Of a stretch of 16,007 nt of DNA, positions 1 to 7,271 are shown piece after piece. The translations under genes were made by a program, and so were the position numbers. The DNA is from DASVHF01 sp036382695 (GTDB lineage Bacteria; Patescibacteriota; Microgenomatia; Woykebacterales; RBG-16-39-9b). Under the pieces are notes generated by a model, which searched no databases, had not been told where the DNA came from, and saw only the letters and a list, made by a program, of their open reading frames with translations. The stretch is from assembly GCA_036382695.1 (NCBI GenBank), contig DASVHF010000074.1, forward strand, positions 1 through 16,007, read 5' to 3'. The stretch's first letter is position 1, and each line of letters begins with the position of its first letter.

Positions 1-243
1 GTTAAGGCGGGTGGTGTGGATTCCAAGCCAGTCCACATCCTCATCATCGAGAGAAACAATTCTCCTTGCCGCTTCTTGATAGTGACGGCAAGTTTTTCCG
101 CCGCCAGCAACGATCAAAAATTTTGAGCCTTCGTCCACAAACCTCAAAATTAATTGGCAGAATCTCTTTAGAAACTTGTGGTCGATGCCACCATTTGGGA
201 CAATCAACGAGCCACCAAGAGAAATGACAGTTGGTTCCTTCAT
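1..243 (-). CDS. pyrH: UMP kinase, archaeal type (amino acid kinase fold), 5' part only
   Basis: Only the first 81 codons are in the window; the gene runs off the left edge. Translated from the ATG at 243-241 it begins MKEPTVISLGGSLIVP, the phosphate-binding glycine-rich start of the amino acid kinase fold. It continues with AGGGK at residues 46-50, an RHYQEAAR helix, and DWLGIHTTRLN at 71-81, which is the pattern of archaeal-type UMP kinases (GGGK, then D-x-x-G-I-x-x-TR-x-N). Such enzymes convert UMP to UDP with ATP in the cytosol. The missing C-terminal part holds the remaining nucleotide-binding residues, so isopentenyl phosphate kinase or another amino acid kinase cannot be fully excluded, but the TRLN motif favours UMPK. 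There is no SD. A weak -10-like TAAGAT lies at 259-254, ten bases before the start. It is divergent from the prenyl synthase gene. Confidence 0.75.
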   Translation of the reverse strand, partial: MKEPTVISLGGSLIVPNGGIDHKFLKRFCQLILRFVDEGSKFLIVAGGGKTCRHYQEAARRIVSLDDEDVDWLGIHTTRLN

Positions 244-308
244 CTAAAAATATATCTTAACCCCTTTTTGCCAAACAAGCAAGCTCCATGGTTTTCACGA
301 AAGTGGTG

Positions 309-337
309 TTTTCAAGCTTTGGTTTTTTTGATAGAAT
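309..337 (+). promoter_or_regulatory. Predicted sigma70-type promoter of the prenyl synthase gene
   Basis: The -35 box TTTTCA (309-314, 4/6 of TTGACA) and the -10 box TAGAAT (332-337, 5/6) are separated by exactly 17 bp. The ATG at 351 lies 13 nt after the -10, so the predicted leader is only about 6-7 nt and no SD is present. Confidence 0.5.
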
Positions 338-350
338 TAAAAATTAGTTT

Positions 351-1478
351 ATGAGCGAAGTTTTTTTATATCCAGAACTGCGAGTCGACCGCTCGATTAA
401 ACTTTCAAGTGAAAAAGCGCTTCAATTTCTCACTTGGTACAAGAGCCAACTGGAACCTTTTCTGGATGCTTATTTTGATCATAAAATTAGTGAAGCAAGT
501 AAGGTTCATCCGGAAGCTGTAGTTTTGTCCGAGGGAGTAAGGCGTTTTGTACGAAATGGCGGTAAGCGAGTCCGTCCGGCTTTTGCTTACTGTGCTTACG
601 TGGCTAGTGGAGGACGTTCACTCGAAGCAATTTTGTACGCTTCTGCGGCTCTCGAAGTGCTTCACGCTTGGGCTCTCATTCATGACGACATTATCGATAA
701 TGCAAATATAAGGCGCGGAAAACCTTCGGTACATAAAGTTTTTGAAGATTTTCACAGAAAAAGAGGATTTAGAGGCAATGCAGAAAATTTTGGAGTGTAC
801 GCAGCAATCTTAGTGGGTGATTTAGCCTTTTCCTACGCAGATGAGTTGCTCAACACCGCTCCCTTTCCTGCAGGAAGAATCCGTCGCGCTAAAGAGTACT
901 ACGATTTGATGAAGAAACAAGTCATCTTTGGCGAATATTTAGACGTGGTAGCTCCTTTGAAAAAACAAATAACTGAGCGTGATTTATTGACGATTCTTGA
1001 GTATAAAACCGCTAAGTATACAATCGAGCGGCCCACACATATAGGTGCGATCCTTGCTGGAGCAGAAGAAGATATCTTGCAAGTTTTTTCCTCTTACGCA
1101 ATTCCTCTTGGTCAAGCATTTCAGATCCAGGATGATATTATGGGGACATTTAGCAGCGAAGAAAAAATTGGCAAGCCGGTAGATAGCGATATAAAAGAGG
1201 GTAAAAGAACCCTGCTGGTGCTAAAAGCCTACGAGTATAGCAAACGGGCTGAAAGAAAATTTTTAGATAAAGTCCTTGGAAACCAATTAGCTGGCGAGGC
1301 AGAAATCGAAAACGTCCGGCAAATTATACGCGAATGTGGTGCACTTGAATATTCTCAGGAACTTGCTTACAAACTGATCAAAAAGGCTAAAGGGGCAATC
1401 TTACAGGCTAAACTTGTTGAAGAAGGGCGAGAATACTTGCTGCAAGCAGCCGACTATTTGCTGACTAGGTCCACCTGA
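351..1478 (+). CDS. Polyprenyl (geranylgeranyl-type) diphosphate synthase
   Basis: Trans-isoprenyl diphosphate synthase that adds isopentenyl diphosphate to allylic diphosphates to make linear prenyl diphosphates in the cytosol. The 375-residue protein shows the family blocks in order: GGKRVRP (70-76), first aspartate-rich motif DDIID (112-116) inside LIHDDIIDNANIRRGKPSVH, GDLAF (156-160), and second aspartate-rich motif QDDIMG (260-265) followed by GKPVDSDIKEGKRT. The first motif has no two-residue insertion and a bulky Trp107 occupies the fifth position before it; by the known chain-length rules this resembles type I (archaeal) geranylgeranyl diphosphate synthases, so a C20-range product is inferred. 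The N-terminus is about 30 residues longer than usual. The start is the ATG after a good promoter. The last 14 bases overlap the tail of tsaE on the other strand. Longer-chain products remain possible. Confidence 0.85.
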   Translation: MSEVFLYPELRVDRSIKLSSEKALQFLTWYKSQLEPFLDAYFDHKISEASKVHPEAVVLSEGVRRFVRNGGKRVRPAFAYCAYVASGGRSLEAILYASAALEVLHAWALIHDDIIDNANIRRGKPSVHKVFEDFHRKRGFRGNAENFGVYAAILVGDLAFSYADELLNTAPFPAGRIRRAKEYYDLMKKQVIFGEYLDVVAPLKKQITERDLLTILEYKTAKYTIERPTHIGAILAGAEEDILQVFSSYAIPLGQAFQIQDDIMGTFSSEEKIGKPVDSDIKEGKRTLLVLKAYEYSKRAERKFLDKVLGNQLAGEAEIENVRQIIRECGALEYSQELAYKLIKKAKGAILQAKLVEEGREYLLQAADYLLTRST

Positions 1479-1911
1479 TACGCCTTGTATGTTCGTCAAC
1501 CACTTCGATTTTTATTTTTACCGTTTTTGGAGGTAGTTGTTTTTCGATTTTCTCAGGCCATTCAATAGCCGAGGCTGCACCCTCTTCATTTAAGAATTCA
1601 TCTATGCCGATTGTTTTTAAATCGGTCGACTTTTCTACTCTATACAAATCAATGTGGTACAACATTTTTATTTTTGACTTTTGACTATTGATTTTTGAAT
1701 TTAATTTGTACGGTCTGACAAAAATAAAGGTTGGTGAGAATACCCTTCCCCTATATCCTAGGCCAGCCGCCAGCCCCTGGATAAAAGCAGTCTTTCCGGC
1801 CCCAAGCTCGCCATAAAGCGCCAGGACACTGCCCGGCCTCAAATTCTTTGCAAATTCTTCTGCAAAATTCTGGGTCTCCTCGAGGCAGTTGGAAATAAAT
1901 TCCTTATTCAT
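1465..1911 (-). CDS. tsaE: tRNA threonylcarbamoyladenosine biosynthesis ATPase TsaE
   Basis: P-loop ATPase that works with TsaB and TsaD to transfer threonylcarbamoyl to A37 of ANN-decoding tRNAs. The 148-residue protein has Walker A GELGAGKT (34-41), the family motif SPTF (59-62), HIDLYR (86-91) and the C-terminal IEWPEK (116-121), all diagnostic. I chose the ATG at 1911 rather than the in-frame TTG at 1941. The ATG overlaps the upstream stop as ATGA (translational coupling), is preceded by GGAGAGG, and a 148-residue product is normal for the family. Residues 71-82 (NSKINSQKSKIK), between SPTF and HIDLYR, are extra compared with typical TsaE and are encoded by a low-complexity repeat (1666-1701). 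The gene is second in a pair with the lamin-tail gene. Its end overlaps the convergent prenyl synthase. Confidence 0.93.
   Translation of the reverse strand: MNKEFISNCLEETQNFAEEFAKNLRPGSVLALYGELGAGKTAFIQGLAAGLGYRGRVFSPTFIFVRPYKLNSKINSQKSKIKMLYHIDLYRVEKSTDLKTIGIDEFLNEEGAASAIEWPEKIEKQLPPKTVKIKIEVVDEHTRRIRWT
1666..1701 (-). repeat. Low-complexity TTTTGAC-type repeat inside tsaE
   Basis: On the plus strand this stretch is made of imperfect 7-8 base units (TTTTTGAC, TTTTGAC, TATTGAT, TTTTTGAA). It stays in frame and encodes a 12-residue Asn/Ser/Lys-rich insert. It resembles short intergenic filler repeats more than TsaE coding sequence. No function is evident. Confidence 0.5.
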
Positions 1912-3095
1912 AATATTTTCTTCCTCTCCAAAAACGGCCAAACTATTGCCGTGCCGATAAAAGCAACACCAGCGGCAATTAATAAGGTTGAGAGAGAATT
2001 TTTTTGATCCGTTCTTTCGTTGACTCCTGCTACTTTACCGTTGTCACCTGTAATCGCTTCGTCACCAGCTTCGTCAAAGGCAAATGTACCACTCAGATAA
2101 TCAAGGGTCGAGTCAAGACCAGTTGAACCAATGGTCGAAGCACCGTCGTTGTCCGAACTTGTGTCTACCAAAGTTTGTGTAGAACCTTCGCCAGTAATTT
2201 TGTTTGGCTTGCCAGGAGTTGGAGTGGTCGTAATCTTCCATTTCCCGGTTGAATCTTTTGCAAACGAGGTGTCTTTTTCAGAAGCACCGAAGTTATATTT
2301 TTCTACTTGTTTACCGGTTGGATTGACCAGTTTCAACTCGTCGCCAGAATTATTCAACCAGCCACTTGAGTAATAAAAGACTTTGTAAGAACCGCCGGCG
2401 ACACTTTCGGCCAGCTCTTTCTTATGGTTAGCTGCATCTACTAACTGCCAACCAGCCAAGGTTACTTTAGAATTGTTTGGATTGAAGATTTCTACCCATT
2501 CTTTTCCGCCTTTTTCGGGATTTGGCAGTATTTCGCTTAGGGCCAGACTACCCGTTTGCTTTGTCTGAGTAGATGCCCCAGTGGGAGGCTGGGCAGGATT
2601 GGAAGAATTTTTTGTTGGCGAATCTAGTATGGCCCAGCTTTCTGAACCGTCTGGTGTCCTAGCTAGCGACTTCCCTTTGGTTGGAGCATCAAGTTTAGGA
2701 TTTGGAGCGTCCCCAAAAGCTATTTGATCAACGACCCCAGCCGGGTTTTTTAGAGTTAAAACATCACCGCCATTATTTAAGCTATTAGTGTAGAATTCAA
2801 AAACAGCGAAACTTTTAGCTAGAACCGTGAGGAGTGATATCTGATGCTGCTTAGTTCCGGTTAAACTGGAGCCGGTTTTTTCTTCCAGCACCCACCCATC
2901 TAAAGAGATCGAGACGGGGCTCGGGTTATAAAATTCAACCCATTCTTTGCCTTCTTGTGGATTTGGGACAAGCTCGTTGATGACAACTCTTTCGGCCGCG
3001 TAGACACCTGGAGCTAGGAAAAGAAAGATGAGAAAAATGAAAAGAAAAGCTACCATAGTGAAAGAAGAATACAGGCGGTAATTGACTCGCGTCAA
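1908..3095 (-). CDS. Secreted/membrane-anchored protein with two lamin-tail domains
   Basis: Predicted surface protein. An N-terminal hydrophobic segment (about residues 14-33, ending VYA-AER) is a likely signal peptide. Two lamin-tail (LTD) repeats follow: residues 36-155 (VVINELVPNP, KEWVEFYNPS, ISLDGWVLEE) and 184-297 (LALSEILPNP, KEWVEIFNPN, VTLAGWQLVD), each closing with the usual PTK..NP or PTPGKPN turn. A Ser/Thr/Asp/Gly-rich linker (300-365) leads to a C-terminal transmembrane helix (368-388) and the basic tail ERKK, so the LTDs should face outward. LTD beta-sandwich folds bind other macromolecules in secreted bacterial proteins; the ligand here is unknown. The start is uncertain. The TTG at 3095 gives a signal peptide with two Arg. 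The ATG at 3056 would be leaderless: TTGACG (3095-3090), 18 bp, TATTCT (3071-3066), then 9 nt to the ATG. Its stop overlaps the tsaE start. Confidence 0.85.
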   Translation of the reverse strand: MTRVNYRLYSSFTMVAFLFIFLIFLFLAPGVYAAERVVINELVPNPQEGKEWVEFYNPSPVSISLDGWVLEEKTGSSLTGTKQHQISLLTVLAKSFAVFEFYTNSLNNGGDVLTLKNPAGVVDQIAFGDAPNPKLDAPTKGKSLARTPDGSESWAILDSPTKNSSNPAQPPTGASTQTKQTGSLALSEILPNPEKGGKEWVEIFNPNNSKVTLAGWQLVDAANHKKELAESVAGGSYKVFYYSSGWLNNSGDELKLVNPTGKQVEKYNFGASEKDTSFAKDSTGKWKITTTPTPGKPNKITGEGSTQTLVDTSSDNDGASTIGSTGLDSTLDYLSGTFAFDEAGDEAITGDNGKVAGVNERTDQKNSLSTLLIAAGVAFIGTAIVWPFLERKKIL

Positions 3096-3193
3096 GAGCT
3101 ATTTGAGGCGATCTTGTTTTTAGGAAAATCACCTGGGTATATGTTTATGATAAGTTAGTTAATTACTACGGGTTTGACTTCCTCCGGAAAGGC

Positions 3194-3222
3194 TTGTTTT
3201 TTAGCTTTGAATTTGCTATGGT
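3194..3222 (+). promoter_or_regulatory. Predicted extended -10 promoter for ftsEX-M23
   Basis: TGCTATGGT (3214-3222) fits an extended -10 (TGn plus TATGGT, 4/6). It sits 17 bp after a partial -35 TTGTTT (3194-3199). A separate TTGACT at 3174-3179 has no good -10 at the right distance. This site lies inside the longer possible ftsE reading frame and supports the downstream start at 3257. Confidence 0.4.
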
Positions 3223-3256
3223 AGAGAATACCAAGATAAATAACGAGGGTCTGCCT

Positions 3257-3955
3257 ATGATTAATTTCCACGAAGTCTCAAAGAGATATAATTCGCTGGC
3301 TGCGTTAGCTGATATTTCTTTGGAAATTGAGACCGGCGAGTTTGTCTTTTTAATAGGGCCGACTGGTGCCGGTAAATCAACACTCCTGAAACTAATTATC
3401 AGAGAAGAGCTTCCTACTTCCGGTCGTGTTTTTGTTGGCGATACGGAGGTGAGTAGTTTATCTCCTACCCAGGTTCCATTTTTGCGACGCCGCGTAGGGA
3501 CTGTTTTTCAGGATTTTAAACTACTTCCTCAAAGAACAGTTCTCGAAAATGTGGCTTTCCCCCTAGAAATTTTAGGACTGGACGATTCCGAGATTGAAAA
3601 AGTGAGTAAAGAAACCCTTTCGCTGGTTAGTCTGGAGGATAAAGCCGAGCATTTTCCTTATCAACTTTCTGGTGGAGAAGCGCAGCGCACAGCAATTGCC
3701 CGAGCTATGGTACTGCGGCCGGAAGTAATTTTAGCTGATGAACCAACCGGTAACCTGGACGCGGCTAGTGCTTGGGAGATAATGCAACTGCTTGGCCGTT
3801 TGAATAGTCTGGGAACTACGGTGATTATGGCAACTCACAACATGGATATTTCCACAAGTCTGCCACATCGGAATTTGGAGATTCAAAAGGGGAGAATATC
3901 ACGCGATAGTAAAGAAAAGAAGTCGAAAGCATCCGCAGCGAAGAAAAAAAGCTAG
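3257..3955 (+). CDS. ftsE: Cell-division ABC transporter ATPase FtsE
   Basis: ATPase of the FtsEX complex, which does not import a solute but uses ATP hydrolysis to activate peptidoglycan hydrolases at the division site. The 232-residue protein contains Walker A GPTGAGKST (34-42), Q-loop VFQDFKLLP (83-91), signature LSGGE (137-141), Walker B VILADEPTGNLD (157-168) and H-loop His194. The phrase DFKLLPQRTVLENVAFPLE is typical of FtsE rather than of other ABC ATPases. I chose the ATG at 3257: GAGG at 3245-3248 gives an SD eight bases upstream, the protein then starts MINFHEVSKRY as FtsE usually does, and the predicted promoter lies just upstream. In-frame starts at 3194 and 3218 would add unrelated residues. 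The C-terminus ends in a Lys/Ser-rich tail (218-232). ftsX follows after two bases. Confidence 0.95.
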   Translation: MINFHEVSKRYNSLAALADISLEIETGEFVFLIGPTGAGKSTLLKLIIREELPTSGRVFVGDTEVSSLSPTQVPFLRRRVGTVFQDFKLLPQRTVLENVAFPLEILGLDDSEIEKVSKETLSLVSLEDKAEHFPYQLSGGEAQRTAIARAMVLRPEVILADEPTGNLDAASAWEIMQLLGRLNSLGTTVIMATHNMDISTSLPHRNLEIQKGRISRDSKEKKSKASAAKKKS

Positions 3956-3957
3956 TT

Positions 3958-4839
3958 ATGAGACATGTACAAAGACTTTTCAAAATCGCAGGCCAAAGAA
4001 TCATGCGTAATCCTTACAACGCGCTGGCAGCTTTTTTAGTTATGTTCCTTACTTTTTTTGTTGCTGGCGCATTCGTTTTAATCAGCGTTGGCTCGAACGT
4101 GCTGTTGTCTTATTTTGAATCACGGCCTGCCGTTACGGCTTTTTTGAAGGATGATACAGGTAGCGAAAAGGTGAAGGAAATCCAAGACTCTCTGACTGCA
4201 ACTGGTGTGGTTTCTAAAACCCGCTATGTATCAAAAGAAGAGGCTTTAAAGATCTACAAAGAAAGAAATAAGAATGAGCCACTACTGACAGAATTTGTGA
4301 CGGCCGAGATTTTGCCAGCGAGTATAGAAGTATCGACTGCTAAACTAGAGGATTTATCTAAAGTTGCTACTATTTTAAAAAATGAGACTGCTGTTGAGGA
4401 AGTAGTTTTTCAAAAAAATATTATCGAGACTCTCAGCAATTGGACGAGAGCGGTACGAAATATCGGAGGGGCGGTAGTCGTTTTTCTCCTAGCCACCTCA
4501 TTTCTCACCACTCTGATTGTTGTGGGTCTTAACATCTCTCTCCATAAAGATGAGATTGAAATAATGAGGCTGGTTGGGGCAACAGCGGGCTATATTCGGG
4601 CCCCATTTATATTCGAAGGAGTTTTTTATGGTGCTATTAGCGGCCTTGCGGCTACTGCTGCTCTTTGGGGGATTTTTACCTGGTTTTCGCCTACTTTACA
4701 AAGAATTTTCTCGGGAGTTCCGCTTCTGCCAGCGGACCCTGCGGTCTTTGGTTATCTTTTACTAGTTGAAATCGTAGCTGGAGTAGCTATTGGTGTTGTT
4801 GGAGCCTTTGTAGCGACCAGAAAATACCTGACAATCTAG
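3958..4839 (+). CDS. ftsX: Cell-division ABC transporter permease FtsX
   Basis: Membrane partner of FtsE. The 293-residue protein has the FtsX layout: a short cytosolic N-terminus with the family phrase RIMRNPYNALAAFLVMFLT, TM1 (about 22-46), an extracytoplasmic domain (about 50-165, including AFLKDDTGSEKVKEI and YVSKEEALKIYKE), TM2 (168-192), the cytosolic loop KDEIEIMRLVGAT (197-209) that contacts FtsE, TM3 (about 215-243) and TM4 (264-288). The outer domain is where the cognate hydrolase coiled coil binds in known systems. The next gene encodes exactly such a protein, so the three form a complete machine. Gaps are 2 nt to ftsE and 5 nt to the peptidase; no clear SD is seen, so coupled translation is likely. 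Confidence 0.95.
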   Translation: MRHVQRLFKIAGQRIMRNPYNALAAFLVMFLTFFVAGAFVLISVGSNVLLSYFESRPAVTAFLKDDTGSEKVKEIQDSLTATGVVSKTRYVSKEEALKIYKERNKNEPLLTEFVTAEILPASIEVSTAKLEDLSKVATILKNETAVEEVVFQKNIIETLSNWTRAVRNIGGAVVVFLLATSFLTTLIVVGLNISLHKDEIEIMRLVGATAGYIRAPFIFEGVFYGAISGLAATAALWGIFTWFSPTLQRIFSGVPLLPADPAVFGYLLLVEIVAGVAIGVVGAFVATRKYLTI

Positions 4840-4844
4840 TTGCC

Positions 4845-5996
4845 ATGTTAAAGAAACTTCTGACTTTAATTTTATCTTTGATTCTTCTTACCACCACAAC
4901 GGGGGTATTTGCCCACCAAGACTTACGTGGTTATTCCAAACCTTCCGAAACTGCTAGTAGCGGTGGTCTAATCGATGATCTAAACGCTAATTTGAGAAAG
5001 CAAGAAGAACTGCGTAAAAAAATCGCTGATGCTCAAGCTAGGGAAAAGTCTCTGTCTTCTGAGATAGTTTATCTCGACAATCAAATCAACCTGACACAGC
5101 TTGAGATAGAAGAAGCTCAAACAAGATTGGCCCAACTTTCTGTTGATATTGATGAAGTTACTGATAAATTGGGGCAAACAAGACAAGACCTTGATTACTC
5201 TCAAACTGTAGCCGATTCGCGGCTACGGGCGATCTATAAACAAGGATTTGTCGGGCCTGTAGATACATTCTTAGGGTCAGGCAGTTTTAATGATTATCTA
5301 ATTCGCCAAAAGTACACCGAAGTTGTCCGAGCTCAAGATATCGAACTTTTAGATTCCTTAGAAGCTTTTAAGAATGAATACGCCAGCCAAAAAATCACCT
5401 TAGAAGATAAGCAGGCTAAAGAAGAGGCTTTGAAGCGGGATCTTGAACAAAAAAGGGCAGACTTGGCCGAACAAGAATCTTCGAAGCAATATATTTTGGG
5501 AGTGACCAAAAATAATGAAAAAGAGTACCAGCGCCTCTTAGCCCAAGTCCAAAGCGAAATCGAAGCAATAGCCAAGGCTCTTGGAGGAGGGGGAGTACGT
5601 CTTGGTCCAGTAAGGAGAGGTGAGGTGATTGCTTTCCAAGGCAATAGTGGTTGTTCGACAGGGACCCACCTTCATTTTGGTTTGTATATAGGTGGTGGGG
5701 CAGCGAATCCAAAGTCATACCTTGATTCGGGAGCACTGTCTTGGCCGGAAAAGGGTTTCACGGTTACTCAATGGTTTGGGGCCAACTATTGGTGGTACAT
5801 GAACAACTTCGGTATACCCGGTCACAATGGTATTGACATGACAGCTGGCTGGGGCGCGCCAATTTATGCTGCTAGGGATGGGGTGGCTTATCTTGCTACA
5901 GACAGCAGTGCTTGTTGGCTCACTGGAACTGTGGGTAAGGGAATAGTGATTCACCATAGCAATGGTTGGAGAACTATATACTGGCATATTCGCTGA
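4845..5996 (+). CDS. Secreted coiled-coil M23 peptidase (EnvC/PcsB-like), domain motifs in swapped order
   Basis: Likely the FtsEX-controlled peptidoglycan hydrolase or hydrolase activator. Residues 1-23 are a signal peptide (MLKKLL, hydrophobic core, VFA-H). Residues 42-245 are a charged coiled coil like PcsB/EnvC, which in those systems docks on FtsX. A Gly hinge (247-250) leads to the LytM/M23 region, in an unusual order: first the normally C-terminal block, RRGEVIAFQGNSG then STGTHLHFGL (His275, His277) and NPKSYL; then the normally N-terminal block, VTQWFG, HNGID (His327, Asp331), GWGAPIYAARDGV, GIVIHHSNG and IYWH (His381), ending three residues later. All zinc and catalytic residues are present, so the protein may be active as a circularly permuted domain. 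It is third in the operon and converges on prfB with a 14-bp gap. Confidence 0.9.
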   Translation: MLKKLLTLILSLILLTTTTGVFAHQDLRGYSKPSETASSGGLIDDLNANLRKQEELRKKIADAQAREKSLSSEIVYLDNQINLTQLEIEEAQTRLAQLSVDIDEVTDKLGQTRQDLDYSQTVADSRLRAIYKQGFVGPVDTFLGSGSFNDYLIRQKYTEVVRAQDIELLDSLEAFKNEYASQKITLEDKQAKEEALKRDLEQKRADLAEQESSKQYILGVTKNNEKEYQRLLAQVQSEIEAIAKALGGGGVRLGPVRRGEVIAFQGNSGCSTGTHLHFGLYIGGGAANPKSYLDSGALSWPEKGFTVTQWFGANYWWYMNNFGIPGHNGIDMTAGWGAPIYAARDGVAYLATDSSACWLTGTVGKGIVIHHSNGWRTIYWHIR

Positions 5997-6010
5997 TTGC
6001 ACGCCGTATA

Positions 6011-7093
6011 TTATGTTTTTTTAAGTCTAACCTCAGCTTCGACGAATTCGTCTAGCTCACCGTCTAATACTGCCTGTGGGTCGTTACTTTCAACACCTGT
6101 ACGTAGGTCCTTGACCATTTTGTAGGGATGGAGAACGTAACTGCGGATTTGGTTTCCCCAAGAGGCGGCTTTGTGCTCACCTTTAAGACCTTTCTCGGCT
6201 GCTGCTTTCGCTTCTTCCTGCAGACTAAAAAATTTTGCTTTTAGCAGCTTTAGGGCATTTTTTTTATTTTGGGCTTGGGACCTTTCTGTTTGGGCCGTTG
6301 CAGTGATTCCGGTGGGTCTGTGGCGAATGCGTACCGCTGTTTCGACTTTCTGGACGTGTTGGCCACCAGGACCCGAAGCGCGAAAAGTTTCAAATTCTAA
6401 ATCATCGTCTCGAATTTCGACGTCCTTCACTCCTTCAATTACCGGTAATACTTCTACTAAGGCGAAAGAAGTTTGGCGCAGGTGGTCGGCGTTGAAAGGA
6501 GACCGTCTAACTAATCGGTGAGTCCCTGCCTCATTTTTTAAATATCCGTATACGTAGGTACCAGCGATTTCGACTGCCGTGCTTTTAATACCGGCTTCTT
6601 CCCCCTTTGTTTCGGAGAGGAGGACGGTGTTCCAACCCTTCTTTTCAGAATAGCGGAGGTACATTCTTAATAGGATCCCTACCCAGTCCATCGCTTCTGT
6701 ACCACCCTGCCCGGCGTGGATGGAAAGAATGGCAGCTCCTTGGTCGAATTTCCCAGATAAAAAAAGGGATAATTCTAATTTTTCAATTCCCTGCTCAATC
6801 TCGTTAACTTCTTTTTTTAAATCGGATTCGACCCCTTCTTCGGTTAAAGATGCGAGTTCAAAGGTGGTGCTGATACGGTCCTTTAAATCGGTAATTTCTT
6901 CAATCTCCCTTTTTACCAGTGACATTCTTTCCATTGTCTGTGTAGCGGTTGTTATATCACGCCAAAAATCACTCTTGACGCTTTTTGCTTCTAGCCCCCT
7001 TAATTCTTTTATTTTCTCCTCGAGGTTTAGTTTAGTTGCCAGTTCTTCCAAAGTTTGGCCGAGTTTTTTTAATTGGTTGGTTAAAGTCTCCAC
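6011..7093 (-). CDS. prfB: Peptide chain release factor 2
   Basis: Class I release factor reading UAA and UGA. With the GTG at 7093 the product is 360 residues, the usual RF2 length. It has the HAGQGGTEA segment (126-134), the stop-codon-reading SPF tripeptide (198-200, in RRSPFNADHLRQTSF) typical of RF2, and the GGQ peptidyl-hydrolysis motif (243-245, in SGPGGQHVQKVETAVRI). The frame is open to a TTG at 7180, but those 29 extra residues are hydrophobic and unlike RF2. They also cover a promoter with a perfect TATAAT ending 8 nt before the GTG, so I place the start at 7093, probably leaderless. Many bacteria make RF2 by a programmed +1 frameshift at an early in-frame UGA; no such UGA exists here, so that autoregulation is absent. 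Its presence agrees with UGA being a stop. Confidence 0.95.
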   Translation of the reverse strand: METLTNQLKKLGQTLEELATKLNLEEKIKELRGLEAKSVKSDFWRDITTATQTMERMSLVKREIEEITDLKDRISTTFELASLTEEGVESDLKKEVNEIEQGIEKLELSLFLSGKFDQGAAILSIHAGQGGTEAMDWVGILLRMYLRYSEKKGWNTVLLSETKGEEAGIKSTAVEIAGTYVYGYLKNEAGTHRLVRRSPFNADHLRQTSFALVEVLPVIEGVKDVEIRDDDLEFETFRASGPGGQHVQKVETAVRIRHRPTGITATAQTERSQAQNKKNALKLLKAKFFSLQEEAKAAAEKGLKGEHKAASWGNQIRSYVLHPYKMVKDLRTGVESNDPQAVLDGELDEFVEAEVRLKKT

Positions 7094-7100
7094 AAAGTTA

Positions 7101-7129
7101 ATTATACCTGAAATAATCTGTTTTCTGAA
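7101..7129 (-). promoter_or_regulatory. Predicted promoter of prfB (leaderless geometry)
   Basis: On the minus strand TTCAGA (7129-7124, 4/6) is followed after 17 bp by a perfect TATAAT (7106-7101). The GTG start lies 8 nt further on, where transcription itself should begin. Confidence 0.6.
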
Positions 7130-7271
7130 TAAAAGATATAACTGAAAAATAACAAAGCTGCACCCGTTTTTATTTGCCAAATATAATAGAGCTAAGCTTA
7201 CATAAACAAACCAAGAACTCCCGCGAGGCGAAAGCGGATCGAATGGGCAGGTTGAAGAAAATAATGCCTAC

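Noticed and set aside
1912..1941. tsaE start at TTG 1941
   Set aside because: The ATG at 1911 has an SD-like GGAGAGG, an ATGA overlap with the upstream gene and a normal product length.
2131..2373. Open frame on the plus strand within the lamin-tail gene
   Set aside because: An antisense shadow of a well-supported gene with no family motif or start signal; the same applies to antisense frames over M23, prfB, secA and the glycosyltransferases.
3194..3256. Longer ftsE from 3194 or 3218
   Set aside because: The extra residues match no ABC ATPase, the predicted promoter lies inside them, and the ATG at 3257 has an SD.
7094..7180. N-terminal extension of prfB from a TTG at 7180
   Set aside because: The 29 extra residues are hydrophobic and unlike RF2, and the stretch contains a TATAAT promoter ending 8 nt before a GTG that gives a normal-length RF2.
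7215..7245. GC-rich patch between prfB and the small membrane protein gene
   Set aside because: Checked as a terminator or tRNA-like element: only a 4-5 bp stem (CCGC/GCGG), no T-loop consensus and no clean T-run.
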